Shown: positions 1 to 8,727, counted from the first letter of the stretch. The stretch: 64,000 bases of DNA from Deinococcus cellulosilyticus NBRC 106333 = KACC 11606 (GCF_007990775.1 NZ_BJXB01000005.1:124001-188000); one strand, 5' to 3'. The notes: generated from the sequence alone by a model not told the origin. Translations and numbers: made by a program.

Positions 1-763
1 AGTCCTGGCTGGGGAGGGGGACGGCAGTCACCTTGAACCACACCTGTCCATCCCAGCGCATGAACACGTTTCCCTTGTGGATTTCGGGGATGGATTCATC
101 GTGCAGGAAGAGGGTGGTGCTGAAGACCTCTCCTTTGGTCCACTGCACTCCGGTGATGCTTTCTGCCAGACCGTTGAATTCCATGACATGCTCGGTGTTG
201 TCCAGCAGAATGAAACCGTCGCTTCCGTATTGCAGGATGGCTTCAACTTCTTCTGCAAGGGTGGAGCGTGCTGCCGGGACCAGTCGGCGCTCCAGCAGTT
301 GCAGGGTGCGTGAAGCATAACGCCGGAGGATTTCGGTGTCCCGCACGGTCCAGATGCGGACTTCACGGCTGAAGACACAGAGGGTCCCGATGGAGAGGCC
401 CTCAGGGGTGCTGACAGGCACGGCCAGAAAGGAACGCACCCCTGCCTGATCGAGCAATGGGCTGGGTCTGAGCCTGTCCTCCTGGGTGGTGTCGAAGACC
501 ATCAGGGGGGTGTGGGTGAGCAGGGTGGCACCACACAGGGCCTGCGCTCTGGGAAGTTCAGTCATCTGGAAGCCCACGGTGGCCTTGAACCACTGGCGCT
601 CTTCATCCATGAAGCTCAGGTAGGCCCCATCTGCACCCACCATGAAAGCCAGATCGTCGACCATCTGGTCGTAGTCTTCTTCTCTGGGGGTGTCCAGAAT
701 GCTGTAGGAATGCAGTTTTTCCAGACGGTGCTGTTCGGGGGCGTCGTACCTGTGGTGCTGCAT
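1..763 (-). CDS. GAF-PAS sensor protein, C-terminal part outside the window
   Basis: The frame is open from an ATG at 763 to the left edge (254 residues visible). A GAAGGAGA ribosome site lies just upstream of the ATG. The opening residues (YDAPEQHRLEKLHSYSILDT) and the following segment to about residue 150 match a typical GAF domain, with LCVFSREVR near its end. Residues from about 195 (ILQYGSDGFILLDNTEHVME) begin a PAS domain. In this family the output domain is usually a histidine kinase or a diguanylate cyclase, and it would lie beyond the window, so the output is unknown. The protein is probably cytosolic because no membrane segment is visible. The gene is transcribed in the same direction as the lipid-type operon to its right, with a gap of about 60 bp and its own ribosome site. 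Confidence 0.85.
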   Translation of the reverse strand, partial: MQHHRYDAPEQHRLEKLHSYSILDTPREEDYDQMVDDLAFMVGADGAYLSFMDEERQWFKATVGFQMTELPRAQALCGATLLTHTPLMVFDTTQEDRLRPSPLLDQAGVRSFLAVPVSTPEGLSIGTLCVFSREVRIWTVRDTEILRRYASRTLQLLERRLVPAARSTLAEEVEAILQYGSDGFILLDNTEHVMEFNGLAESITGVQWTKGEVFSTTLFLHDESIPEIHKGNVFMRWDGQVWFKVTAVPLPSQD

Positions 764-822
764 TCAGGGTCTCCTTCGCACAAGCAGGGCAAGATGTTTT
801 TCATGTTACCCGATGGGCTCTT

Positions 823-1731
823 TCAGAATTCTGCTCTGAAAAGCACGTACCTGCGGATGATCTCACTTCCATAAATGTGACTCAGGCGGGTGGAACTGTT
901 GCTGTCATGCATCAGGGCATGAATGATGGTCGGGATGCCTGCCTGCTGTGCAGCACGGTTGAGGAGGCCTGTCAGGTAACGTCCGAGCCCGGCATACTGG
1001 CGTTCAGCAACGACCGCGATGGTCTTGGCAATGATGCGGCTTCTGTCCAGCGGATCAGGGTAGGCCAGAAAAAACCCCACCATGCGTCCCTCATGTTCGG
1101 CCAGGAAGATGAATTGAGTCGGCAATTGCTGAAAAACAGGCAGGTAAAGGCTGCGAAACACCTGTTCAGGGATGGGGGAGAAGAAGGGATTGCCCTGGAA
1201 AGCCTGCAGGCTGAGCTGGTGGATGCTGGAGATGTCCTGTTCGAGCTTCTCAGGGAGCACCCCTCTGACGGTCACCCCAAGCTGGCGGAATTTCTCCTCC
1301 AGATCCTGAAACCTGGGATCTTGCACGTCCGATGGGGCACTGCTGGACAGGTAATGCCAGCCCTCCTGAAATCCAGCCTTCTGAAAATAAGACAGGTACT
1401 GTGAAGGTTGCCAGGGCTCACCAAAGAAAGGCTTCCCATCTCCGAAGTCTGAAACCAGACGGTATTTGAACCAGGTGTTGCCGTTCATCGGACCCACCAC
1501 CGAAGACAGCCCACGTTGCTGGGCCTCTTCTTTGACGGCGTGCAACACGGCGAGGGCTCCTTCCTCACTCAGGGCATCGAAATGTCCAACTGCACCAGAG
1601 TCCCACAGGGCCGCTCTGGCGGTGATGTGCCCATTTTCCTCAAAGCCAAAAAGCACAGAAGGGGCAGGAGCACCCGCACGGGGGGGAAGGTCGGGGTGTT
1701 CAGGGAGGGTGGGATTCACATGCAGGGTCAT
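823..1731 (-). CDS. GNAT-family acyltransferase-like protein
   Basis: This is a 302-residue protein. The start is the ATG at 1731, which overlaps the stop of the upstream membrane-protein gene in an ATGA arrangement; the longer frame reaching 2175 is an overlap artefact with frame-shadow composition. The C-terminal half holds a GNAT-like core: a strand segment RMVGFFLAYPDP at about 215-226, then AVVAERQYAGLGRYLTGLLN at about 237-256, equivalent to the acetyl-CoA pyrophosphate loop. The N-terminal half (GPMNGNTWFKYRL) resembles proteins with two tandem GNAT folds. The substrate is unknown. As the last gene of the operon it could acylate a product of the upstream prenyl or lipid enzymes; that is inference from context only. 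Confidence 0.8.
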   Translation of the reverse strand: MTLHVNPTLPEHPDLPPRAGAPAPSVLFGFEENGHITARAALWDSGAVGHFDALSEEGALAVLHAVKEEAQQRGLSSVVGPMNGNTWFKYRLVSDFGDGKPFFGEPWQPSQYLSYFQKAGFQEGWHYLSSSAPSDVQDPRFQDLEEKFRQLGVTVRGVLPEKLEQDISSIHQLSLQAFQGNPFFSPIPEQVFRSLYLPVFQQLPTQFIFLAEHEGRMVGFFLAYPDPLDRSRIIAKTIAVVAERQYAGLGRYLTGLLNRAAQQAGIPTIIHALMHDSNSSTRLSHIYGSEIIRRYVLFRAEF

Positions 1732-2981
1732 AAGATCACCAGTCCAAGCAGAGACGAGAAGGCGGCAAACGCACTGTGGTACTCCAGGCTGCGTTTCCTG
1801 AGCCGGTACGACAGCACTGCAGGAAGCAGGCAGGCCACCACGAAAACCAGCAGGCGGGAAACTGAAAAAGGACCTCCCAGAGCCAGGTAAGGGGTGAAAA
1901 ACAGCAGGACGATCAGGGGCACTGAACCCATCACCTGCCTCAAATCGGGCAGGCTGCGTCCACTCATGGCGGCGGCCTGGGTGGCAATGGACAGCGAATA
2001 CACGTAAAACAGGGGCTGGGTGGGCACGGGTGCCATTCCATAAATGCTGATCAGCATCCAGATGGTGGGAGGGATGCACACCACCGCCACATTTTTGACT
2101 GAACTGCTGTGCATCCCCAGGGGCCTTCGCAGCACGATGTAGCAGACCAGCAGAATGACCGGAGCCACCAGCCATTTGACCCCAGCAATGCTGTACACGA
2201 TGAAGCCCATCAGGATGGCAGCCATCAGGCCCCCGTGGTCCAGACGGGTCTTTTTTCTCAGGCTGATGGTGACCAGCGCGATGCCCAGAAGCCCGAGCAG
2301 GTCATACACCATCGTCATGGGTGGATCACCCACATGACCCCGCAAAACCACCAGGGTGCCATAAGGAATAAAAAGGTTGTCGAGACCTTCCCAGGAGATG
2401 GCTTCGATGATCATGATCACCAGACCCACCAGCACGGCAATCAGGAGGGATTCCAGCCGACCTGTGGCATTGGAGAGCAGCAGGGGAATGTGGGTGGACA
2501 GGAAAGCCACCAGAAAAAAAGCCGCACTTCCCTCCAGACTCTTCTGGTCTTTGGCCACGAAATAACGGGTCTGCCCGTAACGCACCCCGATCAGGGCAGC
2601 GAGGGCATCTGCCAGGGTCAGGACCAGCACGGGAACCATGAAATAGATGGGCTCTGGAGCCAGCTGGTAGATCAGGGCGATGCTGATCAGAAAATACACG
2701 TCTCCGAGGGACACCCGTTCCACGCTGTTGAGCACACTCCCCAGGGCTTTGAGGGGCTTGAAGAACTTCTGCAGCAGCAGCATGATGATGGCCAGACTGC
2801 AGGCCAGCCAGACGGCTTTTGAGTCCTGCAGCAGCACCGGAAAGGTCAGGGCCACCAGACCCGTTGCAATGTGCATCAACTTGCGGGCCAGCTCAGGGTG
2901 CGGATTGACCCGTTTCTGCCACCATTTCAGGGCCAGCATGCAGCCGACCAGCATCAGCAGGACAATGGGGACGTTAGGCAT
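1728..2981 (-). CDS. phytol/dolichol-kinase-like integral membrane protein
   Basis: A 417-residue polytopic membrane protein with roughly a dozen hydrophobic segments. The N-terminal segment ELARKLMHIATGLVAL (about 31-46) resembles the start of the CTP-dependent dolichol/phytol kinase and CDP-diglyceride synthetase superfamily, and SVERVSLGDVYFLISIAL with PVLVLTLADALAALIGVRYG (about 120-150) fits the catalytic loops of that group. Members phosphorylate a long-chain prenol at the membrane. The second half duplicates some of the topology. The ATG at 2981 lies 8 bp after the DUF3419 stop, and the stop overlaps the GNAT start. Its exact substrate cannot be read from sequence. Confidence 0.75.
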   Translation of the reverse strand: MPNVPIVLLMLVGCMLALKWWQKRVNPHPELARKLMHIATGLVALTFPVLLQDSKAVWLACSLAIIMLLLQKFFKPLKALGSVLNSVERVSLGDVYFLISIALIYQLAPEPIYFMVPVLVLTLADALAALIGVRYGQTRYFVAKDQKSLEGSAAFFLVAFLSTHIPLLLSNATGRLESLLIAVLVGLVIMIIEAISWEGLDNLFIPYGTLVVLRGHVGDPPMTMVYDLLGLLGIALVTISLRKKTRLDHGGLMAAILMGFIVYSIAGVKWLVAPVILLVCYIVLRRPLGMHSSSVKNVAVVCIPPTIWMLISIYGMAPVPTQPLFYVYSLSIATQAAAMSGRSLPDLRQVMGSVPLIVLLFFTPYLALGGPFSVSRLLVFVVACLLPAVLSYRLRKRSLEYHSAFAAFSSLLGLVIL

Positions 2982-2989
2982 GGGGATCT

Positions 2990-4081
2990 TTACACACGCT
3001 CTTCCACCACAAACCGGGAGTAGAAGAAAGCTCTGTCCTGATGGTGCAACTGCTGGGACAGTTCTGCCAGAGGCCGGAGCAGGTGGGGGAGGTTGGCGCC
3101 GTCCCTGGGCACCATCATGTTCCAGTACACCAGTCGGCCTCCGGGGCGGGTGTGCTCTGCAAGCGCCGTGAGAAGTGCATCACTGGTTTTTTCTGGCATG
3201 TACTCGAAGACATCGCTGAGGTTGAAACCATCCCACAGACCCTCCTCGCGCTGCACGAAAGTCTCCAGACTGCACACCTCATACCGCAAGCGGTCCAGGT
3301 TGTTGCGGATCACATCAAAATTCTCCGGGCGCAGCCAGAAGGGGAGCGTCTGGTCGTGGCGTCCGGTCAGAATCCAGTGCAGGTAGGGGTTTTCGGAAGG
3401 ATCGAGTTCCACGAGGGCATGCCGGGTGCGTTTGATGATGTTGTCGCCGAGGTTGCCCTCTGCAAAGGCAAAGAACTCCGGGTCCCGTCCCAGTTTGCCC
3501 ATCACGGTTCTGGAGAAGAAGAGGCGCATCAGCAGTTTGAACCGCCAGTTCATGAAGCGGGTCTCGAAGAACACCTGTCGTCCAGCGTGATTTTTCGGGT
3601 GAAACAGTTGCCGGATGTCGTATCCAGAGAGCAGGAAAGGCAGGATGAAGGTGCGGAAGGTGGAGAAGTACCGTTCGAACTTGCCGCCGCTGCCCACCCC
3701 TGCACGGATGATGTGTTCCTGCAGGTCCCAGAACTGCCGGGCCCTTGGCGAGAGGGCTTTTCTCATTTTGGTGTACAGCCCGAGCCTGCGGTCTGAAGGC
3801 ACTGAGCCAATGATTTCAAGAAGTTGCTCATGGGACAGTGTTTTGAGGGCAGCAATGCGGAAATCCAGACACAGGGTCTGCACCTCGCTGAGGTCCAGGG
3901 CAACCACTTCCTGGGGGTTCAGGGTGAGCATGGAAAGGGCATTGTCCCCTGCGGAACACACAGACACAAACCTGCCTCCAGACAGGGGTTTCAGGGCTTC
4001 CAGCAGGATGTCGGCGTCTTCCCAGACCTGGGCGTAGCGGATGAAGTCAAAGCGGGCTTTCTGCTCGATGTGGCTGCTCAT
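2990..4081 (-). CDS. BtaA-like S-adenosylmethionine:3-amino-3-carboxypropyl transferase (DUF3419)
   Basis: A 363-residue protein starting at the ATG at 4081, overlapping the preceding stop as ATGA. Residues near 35-55 (VSVCSAGDNALSML then VVALDLSEVQ) form a SAM-binding motif of the DUF3419/BtaA type, and the segments EGLWDGFNLSDVFEYMP and GGRLVYWNMMVPRD near the C terminus are typical of the family. Characterised BtaA moves the aminocarboxypropyl group of SAM onto diacylglycerol to make a betaine-lipid precursor. No BtaB-type N-methyltransferase is visible beside it, and the neighbours are prenyl enzymes, so the acceptor here may be a different lipid. The protein has no membrane helix and presumably works at the inner membrane surface. 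Confidence 0.85.
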   Translation of the reverse strand: MSSHIEQKARFDFIRYAQVWEDADILLEALKPLSGGRFVSVCSAGDNALSMLTLNPQEVVALDLSEVQTLCLDFRIAALKTLSHEQLLEIIGSVPSDRRLGLYTKMRKALSPRARQFWDLQEHIIRAGVGSGGKFERYFSTFRTFILPFLLSGYDIRQLFHPKNHAGRQVFFETRFMNWRFKLLMRLFFSRTVMGKLGRDPEFFAFAEGNLGDNIIKRTRHALVELDPSENPYLHWILTGRHDQTLPFWLRPENFDVIRNNLDRLRYEVCSLETFVQREEGLWDGFNLSDVFEYMPEKTSDALLTALAEHTRPGGRLVYWNMMVPRDGANLPHLLRPLAELSQQLHHQDRAFFYSRFVVEERV

Positions 4082-6567
4082 GCGTGCTCCTCCTGCAGGG
4101 CCTGGCCCTCTCCTGCCCGGCGAATGCGTTTCACCACACCTGTGGAACCGTCCAGTTCCACTTCGTCCCCGTCCTGCAGCCATGCGGTGACTTCTGGAAT
4201 CGACACAATGCCAGGGATGCCCAGTTCCCGCGAAACAATGGCCGAGTGGGAAAGCAGGCTTCCCCGTTCCACCAGCAATGCACGGGCCAGCGGCAGAATG
4301 ATGATCCAGCCAGGATCGGTGCGTTCGGCCACCAGGATGGTGGGTTCGGAGAGGTTGATGGTGCGGGGGTCACGGACCACACGCACGGTCCCACGAACCA
4401 CCCCGGGAGAGCAGGGGATGCCCTGCCTTTCGGTGGACGACAGGGAGGAGGAGCCTGCAGGTTTCAGGCTCTGGCGGTACACACTGCCTGCTGACCTGAA
4501 GCGCCTGGGCAGAGAGGGCTGGGCGCGGTACACCTCAAACTCTGCTTTGCGGGCCTGGGCCAGCACCCTGAAGTTCAGGGTCACGGCGGTGCCCTCGGCG
4601 TAACCCAGCAGTTCATCCACGGTCAGGTAAAAGACATCCTCCGGGTCATCCAGCAGGTTCATCTTGACCAGTTGTGCGCCCATGCTGCGGAAGATCTTGC
4701 GGGCCTCCCCGAAAACCCGGGTGCGCTCGAAGCGCATGTTTTCCCTTTCCCGCACGCATTCTCTGGCATGCCTGAGCACCCAGAAGAACAGGCGTTCCCT
4801 CCAGCCGCTCAGTTTTTCACGGGCGATCTGTTCTGCCTGCTCGCGGCGGGCCCTGGCGTCATGGGCCACAGGCGGGGTGAGGGCCAGACGGGCCACCATG
4901 CGGGCGAGCATTTCGGGTTCATCCTGCAGGGTGAGGCTCTCAAGTTTCAGCTCATCCAGGCAGCGCTCCCCGAACTCACGCAGGTAGGTGTGAAACTGGG
5001 TTTGCAGTTCAGGTGCTGCCCCAAGGGCCTGCAGAATTTCTGCTCTGGAGCCCTGCTGGAAGACTTCCAGCAACCCGGGTTCACTTCTCAGGAGGGAGGC
5101 CATCTCTTCAAGTTTCTGCGCTGGAACCGCAGAGATCATCTGGCCCTCTGCGGACACCAGATCGTTCTGCAGGGCTCCGCCGCTGTCCGAGAGCCATTTG
5201 CTGCACAGTTGCCTGAGCACCCCATAAAAGATCATGGCAAAAAAGTCATTGGACAGGGGGGCATCCCAGCGGTTGAGGAGTTCGGCTTCCAGGGTGCGGT
5301 AATGGTCGGCAAGTTGACCGTAACTCATGGCCGGAAGGTGCTTGCGAACCCCCAGTTGCTTTTTCAGCCGGGTGTAGAAACGGGCACGGGACCCGGGGAG
5401 TTGATTGAAGGTCCAGCCCAGTCCTGCCACTGTGCGGAGCAGGTACAGGGTGTCTCGCAGGGCACCGTTGGAGGTCTGCACTTTCAGTTCTGGCGGCATG
5501 CCATCTGCAACACCCATCATCTGCTCCATGAATCTGCGGTTGATGCTGAATCCCGGAAGCATCCCGAGCACCCGGTACCAGTTGCTGAGGTTGTAGTAGA
5601 TGCGGCCCTGCACCAGTCCGATCATCACGTCGAACACATGGCCGTTTTGCAGGATGCTGCGCTCAGGCACCCCGAGCATGCGCACAAAATGGCGGTACAC
5701 GGTGCGGTAGGCCCGGGAGGCAAAGGAGAAGGTGAGGGGGGTGGTGACCCCGCTGTAACTCTCGATGATGTTGCTGTTGTCCCACCATGTTACGGTTTCC
5801 AGCGTGGTGATGGGTCTGGACTGCAGCAGGAACACCTGCCCTTTTTCGATGGCCCACTCAATGTCCTGTGGCATCCCAAAAAAGGCTTCACTTTTTCGGG
5901 CAAGGGCAGCAATCTGCTGGACCTGTGCATCGGTCAGGATGGGGTTCCCGGGTTTCTCGATCTCGCCACTGTCCAGCAGGGTGTAGGTCTGTCCGTCTTC
6001 CTCACCAGAGACCAGACGGTCCCCGAGGCCCTGGATGGCAGAGATCACACACCGGGTGCGATCCGAGGTCACGGGATCGGCGCTGAAGCAGACCCCGGCA
6101 GTTTCAGCCTGAACCATGCGCTGGATGAGCACCGCAGGGACTCTTTTGCCCCCCGTCATGCCCTGTTCTCTGCGGTAGGCCTCACTTCTGGCTGCAAAAC
6201 CGGAATGCCAGACCTTCAGGACGTGTTCCGGCACCTGATCGGTGGGGACATTCAGAAAAGAATCAAACTGGCCTGCAAAAGAGGCCTGTGCTCCATCTTC
6301 ATCCAGTGCGCTGGAACGCACGGCCCACAGTTGCCCTTTCAGGTGGGAGAGGTGTTGCATCAGGCTGTTTTTCAGAGACTCAGGAAAAGAAATGCCTGAG
6401 AAATTCCCCTCTACCACAGCCTGTTTCTGTTCGTCTGAAAGCAACTGGAATGCGTCTGGAGGGATGACCAGCCATGCTGGGATGGGGAAAGCCTGACCGA
6501 GTTTGGCCAGGGCTCTGGCTTTGCCACCCACAGGGTGTGAGGATGCTTCTTGGGAATTCAGGATCAT
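4078..6567 (-). CDS. PEP/pyruvate-binding and PEP-utilising domain protein, rifampicin-phosphotransferase-like architecture
   Basis: An 829-residue protein. The ATG at 6567 overlaps the UbiA stop as ATGA and is preferred over an upstream in-frame ATG at 6606. The N-terminal 300 residues form the ATP-grasp pyruvate phosphate dikinase domain (GGKARALAKLGQAFPIPAW, then LWAVRSSALDEDGAQASFAG and QDIEWAIEKGQVFLLQSRP). A long helical middle region follows, and the C terminus is the mobile phospho-histidine domain, with the catalytic His in GSLLSHSAIVSRELGIPGIV. The PEP-binding TIM barrel of true PEP synthase is absent. This layout matches rifampicin phosphotransferases and related ATP-to-acceptor phosphotransferases that release AMP and phosphate. 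Its position between prenyl and lipid genes argues for a lipid or cofactor acceptor rather than drug resistance, but this is not proven. Confidence 0.85.
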   Translation of the reverse strand: MILNSQEASSHPVGGKARALAKLGQAFPIPAWLVIPPDAFQLLSDEQKQAVVEGNFSGISFPESLKNSLMQHLSHLKGQLWAVRSSALDEDGAQASFAGQFDSFLNVPTDQVPEHVLKVWHSGFAARSEAYRREQGMTGGKRVPAVLIQRMVQAETAGVCFSADPVTSDRTRCVISAIQGLGDRLVSGEEDGQTYTLLDSGEIEKPGNPILTDAQVQQIAALARKSEAFFGMPQDIEWAIEKGQVFLLQSRPITTLETVTWWDNSNIIESYSGVTTPLTFSFASRAYRTVYRHFVRMLGVPERSILQNGHVFDVMIGLVQGRIYYNLSNWYRVLGMLPGFSINRRFMEQMMGVADGMPPELKVQTSNGALRDTLYLLRTVAGLGWTFNQLPGSRARFYTRLKKQLGVRKHLPAMSYGQLADHYRTLEAELLNRWDAPLSNDFFAMIFYGVLRQLCSKWLSDSGGALQNDLVSAEGQMISAVPAQKLEEMASLLRSEPGLLEVFQQGSRAEILQALGAAPELQTQFHTYLREFGERCLDELKLESLTLQDEPEMLARMVARLALTPPVAHDARARREQAEQIAREKLSGWRERLFFWVLRHARECVRERENMRFERTRVFGEARKIFRSMGAQLVKMNLLDDPEDVFYLTVDELLGYAEGTAVTLNFRVLAQARKAEFEVYRAQPSLPRRFRSAGSVYRQSLKPAGSSSLSSTERQGIPCSPGVVRGTVRVVRDPRTINLSEPTILVAERTDPGWIIILPLARALLVERGSLLSHSAIVSRELGIPGIVSIPEVTAWLQDGDEVELDGSTGVVKRIRRAGEGQALQEEHA

Positions 6568-7406
6568 GGAAACCTCGCTAAAGACAGGTACATCAGCACA
6601 ATCCACAGGGCGCTGAAAAGTTCAACGTATTTCAGCAGGGATGCACTTTTGCGAATGGCGGCCAGCATGGCGAAAGGAAACATCAGCAGATAAAAAACCG
6701 AGAGAACCACCCATCCTCCGTGAAAATAACCCAGGGCAAAGACCCCGACACTTCCAGCCAGAAACCAGGTGAAAAGCGCCCGTTCGATGCCCCAGAGGGC
6801 ACTGTAGGTCTGTACACCCACCTCTTCTTTTTCTGGAGGCCGGATTTTGCGACCAAATTCCAGGAGTGCCCCGCCGGACAGGCTGACAATGAAAAGCACC
6901 CAGGCCTGTCTGGGCCACTCCAGATCCCACACGAAACTCGCAGCATAAAGCTGGATGAGGCCGACAATGGGGAGGTGGGAAAGCATGTAGAGCAGGGGTT
7001 GTTTCTTCAGAAAAGCCGGATTGAAGAACTCAAGTCCCATCAGGATCATGTAGATCCAGCAGACCAGCAGCACCGTCAGGGAGGGGTAATTCCAGATGTA
7101 GGTGGCGGTCAATTGGACCCCTGCAACAAAAAGGGCCACATTGCGGAGTTCTCGCAGGGTGATCAGGCCTCTGGGCACCGCACGGTAAGGACGGTACTGC
7201 CGGTCCTCCTCAAAGTCCTTGTACTCATCAAAGACCCGCAGCTGAAAAAACAGGCCCAGAATCAGGGGGGCCACCAGCAGCACCCCACCGGGCCGGACAG
7301 GCTGATCGCTGGCAAAGGTCAGCACGGACCAGGTGGTGAGGAGCACCAGGGGGAAGTGTGCCAGCAGCGGAAAACGCTCTTTCTGGTACGTCAGCCAGCG
7401 TTGCAT
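6564..7406 (-). CDS. UbiA-family prenyltransferase
   Basis: A 280-residue protein with about eight membrane helices. The first aspartate-rich motif is FDEYKDFEEDRQYRPYRAVP at about residues 59-78 and the second polar motif is GRKIRPPEKEEVGVQTYSAL near 185-204. Both bind the prenyl diphosphate through Mg2+ in this family. It would transfer a prenyl chain to a small or lipid acceptor in the membrane. It is the first gene of a five-gene operon in which all but one junction is a 4-bp ATGA overlap. The ATG at 7406 sits 6 nt after the box TACTGT (minus strand), a leaderless-type start. The acceptor is unknown. Confidence 0.88.
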   Translation of the reverse strand: MQRWLTYQKERFPLLAHFPLVLLTTWSVLTFASDQPVRPGGVLLVAPLILGLFFQLRVFDEYKDFEEDRQYRPYRAVPRGLITLRELRNVALFVAGVQLTATYIWNYPSLTVLLVCWIYMILMGLEFFNPAFLKKQPLLYMLSHLPIVGLIQLYAASFVWDLEWPRQAWVLFIVSLSGGALLEFGRKIRPPEKEEVGVQTYSALWGIERALFTWFLAGSVGVFALGYFHGGWVVLSVFYLLMFPFAMLAAIRKSASLLKYVELFSALWIVLMYLSLARFP

Positions 7407-7412
7407 GGTTTA

Positions 7413-7418
7413 ACAGTA
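7413..7418 (-). promoter_or_regulatory. -10 box of leaderless promoter for the UbiA-led operon
   Basis: The minus strand reads TACTGT, then 6 nt, then the ATG at 7406. No ribosome site precedes the ATG. The spacing puts the transcript start at or next to the start codon. No convincing -35 box is visible. Confidence 0.5.
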
Positions 7419-7462
7419 ACAAAAACTTTGCTGAGGATATTTTTTTCGGTCACAGTGGGAGC

Positions 7463-7680
7463 CATCAGCGGTCAGCATTCAGCCCTCAGCACAGAAAGCC
7501 TGAAATGCTGAAGCGTTTGCTGAGCAAAAGGAACAGAATGAATTGCTGAAATTCTTCTTTGTTGGTTTGAAGAACGGGAGATTCTGGGAAATACTGTGCA
7601 GAAAAAGCTTGCCAGAAGTATTTTCTGCGCTGCAGCAAGCCTTCTGCCGTATTGCTGAAGGCTGATGGCTGACTGCTTTC
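7463..7680. repeat. Intergenic element with inverted microrepeat arms (element A)
   Basis: The left end (about 7463-7496) is built from repeated CATCAGC/GTCAGCATTCAGCC units. The right end (about 7654-7680) carries the inverse, GCTGAAGGCTGATGGCTGACTGC. The interior also has several TGCTGAA words. No gene is credible in it. Two other intergenic sites in the window (23105-23233 and 25906-26090) have the same plan but different repeat words. Confidence 0.55.
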
Positions 7681-7693
7681 CAGGCGCATCCTA

Positions 7694-7727
7694 TTGACAG
7701 CAATTCAATTGTATGCAATTAATATAG
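7694..7727 (+). promoter_or_regulatory. osmC promoter overlapped by an OhrR-type operator
   Basis: TTGACA at 7694-7699 is followed by CAATTCAATTGTATGCAATT (7701-7720) and an AT-rich -10 region (TTAATATAG). The repeated CAATT/AATTG words match the operator known for the OhrR group of MarR repressors. The gene for such a regulator lies 1 kb away and carries the same boxes in its own promoter. Confidence 0.75.
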
Positions 7728-7785
7728 GTGCCCAGAGGAAGGAAACACCTTCCCGTTCATTCACGAAACACCAAAGGAGAACACC

Positions 7786-8205
7786 ATGCCCGTAAAAAGC
7801 GCAGAAGCCACCTGGAACGGAACCCTCAAAGAAGGCAAAGGCCACCTCAAACTGGAAAGCGGCGTCTACGAAGGCGGTTACACCTTCGCTTCCCGCTTTG
7901 AAGATGGCAAGGGCACCAACCCTGAAGAACTCATCGCTGCAGCCCACTCTGGCTGCTACACCATGTTCCTCAGTGCCCTGCTCAGCGAAAAAGGCCTGAA
8001 CCCCGAGAGGCTGCACACCACCGCCAAGGTGCACCTCGGCGCGGGTCCTGCCGTCACCAAAATTGAACTGTTCCTCGAAGCCCAGGTGAGCGGCATCAGC
8101 GAAGAGGACCTGCGCGCCACCGCCCAGGAAGCCAAGGAGAAGTGCCCCATCTCCAAACTCCTTGCCGCCGTTCCTGAAATGACCCTGGACATCAAAGTCC
8201 TGTAA
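7786..8205 (+). CDS. osmC: OsmC-type peroxiredoxin (organic hydroperoxide detoxification)
   Basis: A 139-residue protein of normal length for OsmC, starting at the ATG at 7786 after GGAGAACACC. The two catalytic cysteines are in AAHSGCYTMFLSALL (about residue 57) and EKCPISKLLAAVPE (about residue 122). The enzyme reduces organic hydroperoxides with the paired cysteines as a homodimer in the cytosol. The GTNPEELIAAAHSGC block is diagnostic of OsmC rather than the Ohr subgroup. It is converged on by ohrR with a shared terminator. Regulation by the peroxide-sensing OhrR is supported by operator words both here and upstream of ohrR. Confidence 0.93.
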   Translation: MPVKSAEATWNGTLKEGKGHLKLESGVYEGGYTFASRFEDGKGTNPEELIAAAHSGCYTMFLSALLSEKGLNPERLHTTAKVHLGAGPAVTKIELFLEAQVSGISEEDLRATAQEAKEKCPISKLLAAVPEMTLDIKVL

Positions 8206-8221
8206 GCGCCAGAAGTCAAAA

Positions 8222-8247
8222 CCTCCAGAATGTTCTGGAGGTTTTTT
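8222..8247. terminator. Bidirectional terminator between osmC and ohrR
   Basis: CCTCCAGAA-TG-TTCTGGAGG makes a perfect 9-bp stem followed by TTTTTT. It ends immediately before the ohrR stop codon, so it can serve osmC and, less strongly, ohrR. Confidence 0.85.
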
Positions 8248-8721
8248 CTATTCCCTGAGGTTCACCTGTTTCAAAGCTTCCCGCAGGTCACGCAACTGCT
8301 TTTGCAGGGATGCTGCCTGGGCAGGGGTGATGCACATCATGCAGGCCATCTGCCCGGGGATCTCCTGGGCCTCCTGTTTTTTCTGCCAGCCCAGATCGGT
8401 CAGGGCAATCCCCACTTCACGCTCGTCGTGTTTCAGCCTTGTGCGGGTGATCAGGCCCATCTGCTCCAGCCTTTTCAGAAGGGGAGATAGGGTCCCGGAA
8501 TCGAGCTCCAGCCTGAGGCCCAGGGATTTCACGGTGTGCTCCTTGCCTTCCCACAACAGCACCATCACCAGATACTGCGGATAGGTGAGGTTCAGGTGTT
8601 CCAGCAAAGGCTGATAAGCCCGGGTGATCAGGCGTGAGGTTGCGTAAACATCAAAGCACAGCAGGTCTTCCAGGCCTGCAAAAGCTTCGCCGGGGTTGGA
8701 AGTCTGCTGCAGTTCACTCAT
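8248..8721 (-). CDS. ohrR: OhrR-type MarR-family peroxide-sensing repressor
   Basis: A 157-residue winged-helix protein. The start is the ATG at 8721, 6 nt after a perfect TATAAT on the minus strand; the longer frame to 8826 would run through the promoter. The segment LLCFDVYATSRLITRAYQPL places the reactive cysteine at the position of the sensing Cys in OhrR proteins, followed by TYPQYLVMVLLWE and the wing region LKHDEREVGIALTDLG. Oxidation of the Cys by organic peroxides releases DNA in characterised homologues. Extra cysteines occur near the C terminus (CMMC), which may act as partners. Target sites lie in its own promoter and upstream of osmC. Confidence 0.9.
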   Translation of the reverse strand: MSELQQTSNPGEAFAGLEDLLCFDVYATSRLITRAYQPLLEHLNLTYPQYLVMVLLWEGKEHTVKSLGLRLELDSGTLSPLLKRLEQMGLITRTRLKHDEREVGIALTDLGWQKKQEAQEIPGQMACMMCITPAQAASLQKQLRDLREALKQVNLRE

Positions 8722-8727
8722 GCCCTG

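Noticed and set aside
1732..2175. N-terminal extension of the GNAT protein by 148 residues
   Set aside because: It lies wholly inside the preceding membrane-protein gene in another frame and has no protein-like character; the ATGA overlap start is better.
4672..6399. 575-codon frame on the plus strand opposite the phosphotransferase gene
   Set aside because: Antisense shadow of a well-supported gene; composition is typical of reverse-frame translation.
4078..6567. Calling the phosphotransferase PEP synthase or a rifampicin-resistance enzyme outright
   Set aside because: It lacks the C-terminal PEP barrel of PEP synthase, and the operon context does not support an antibiotic role; only the architecture is claimed.
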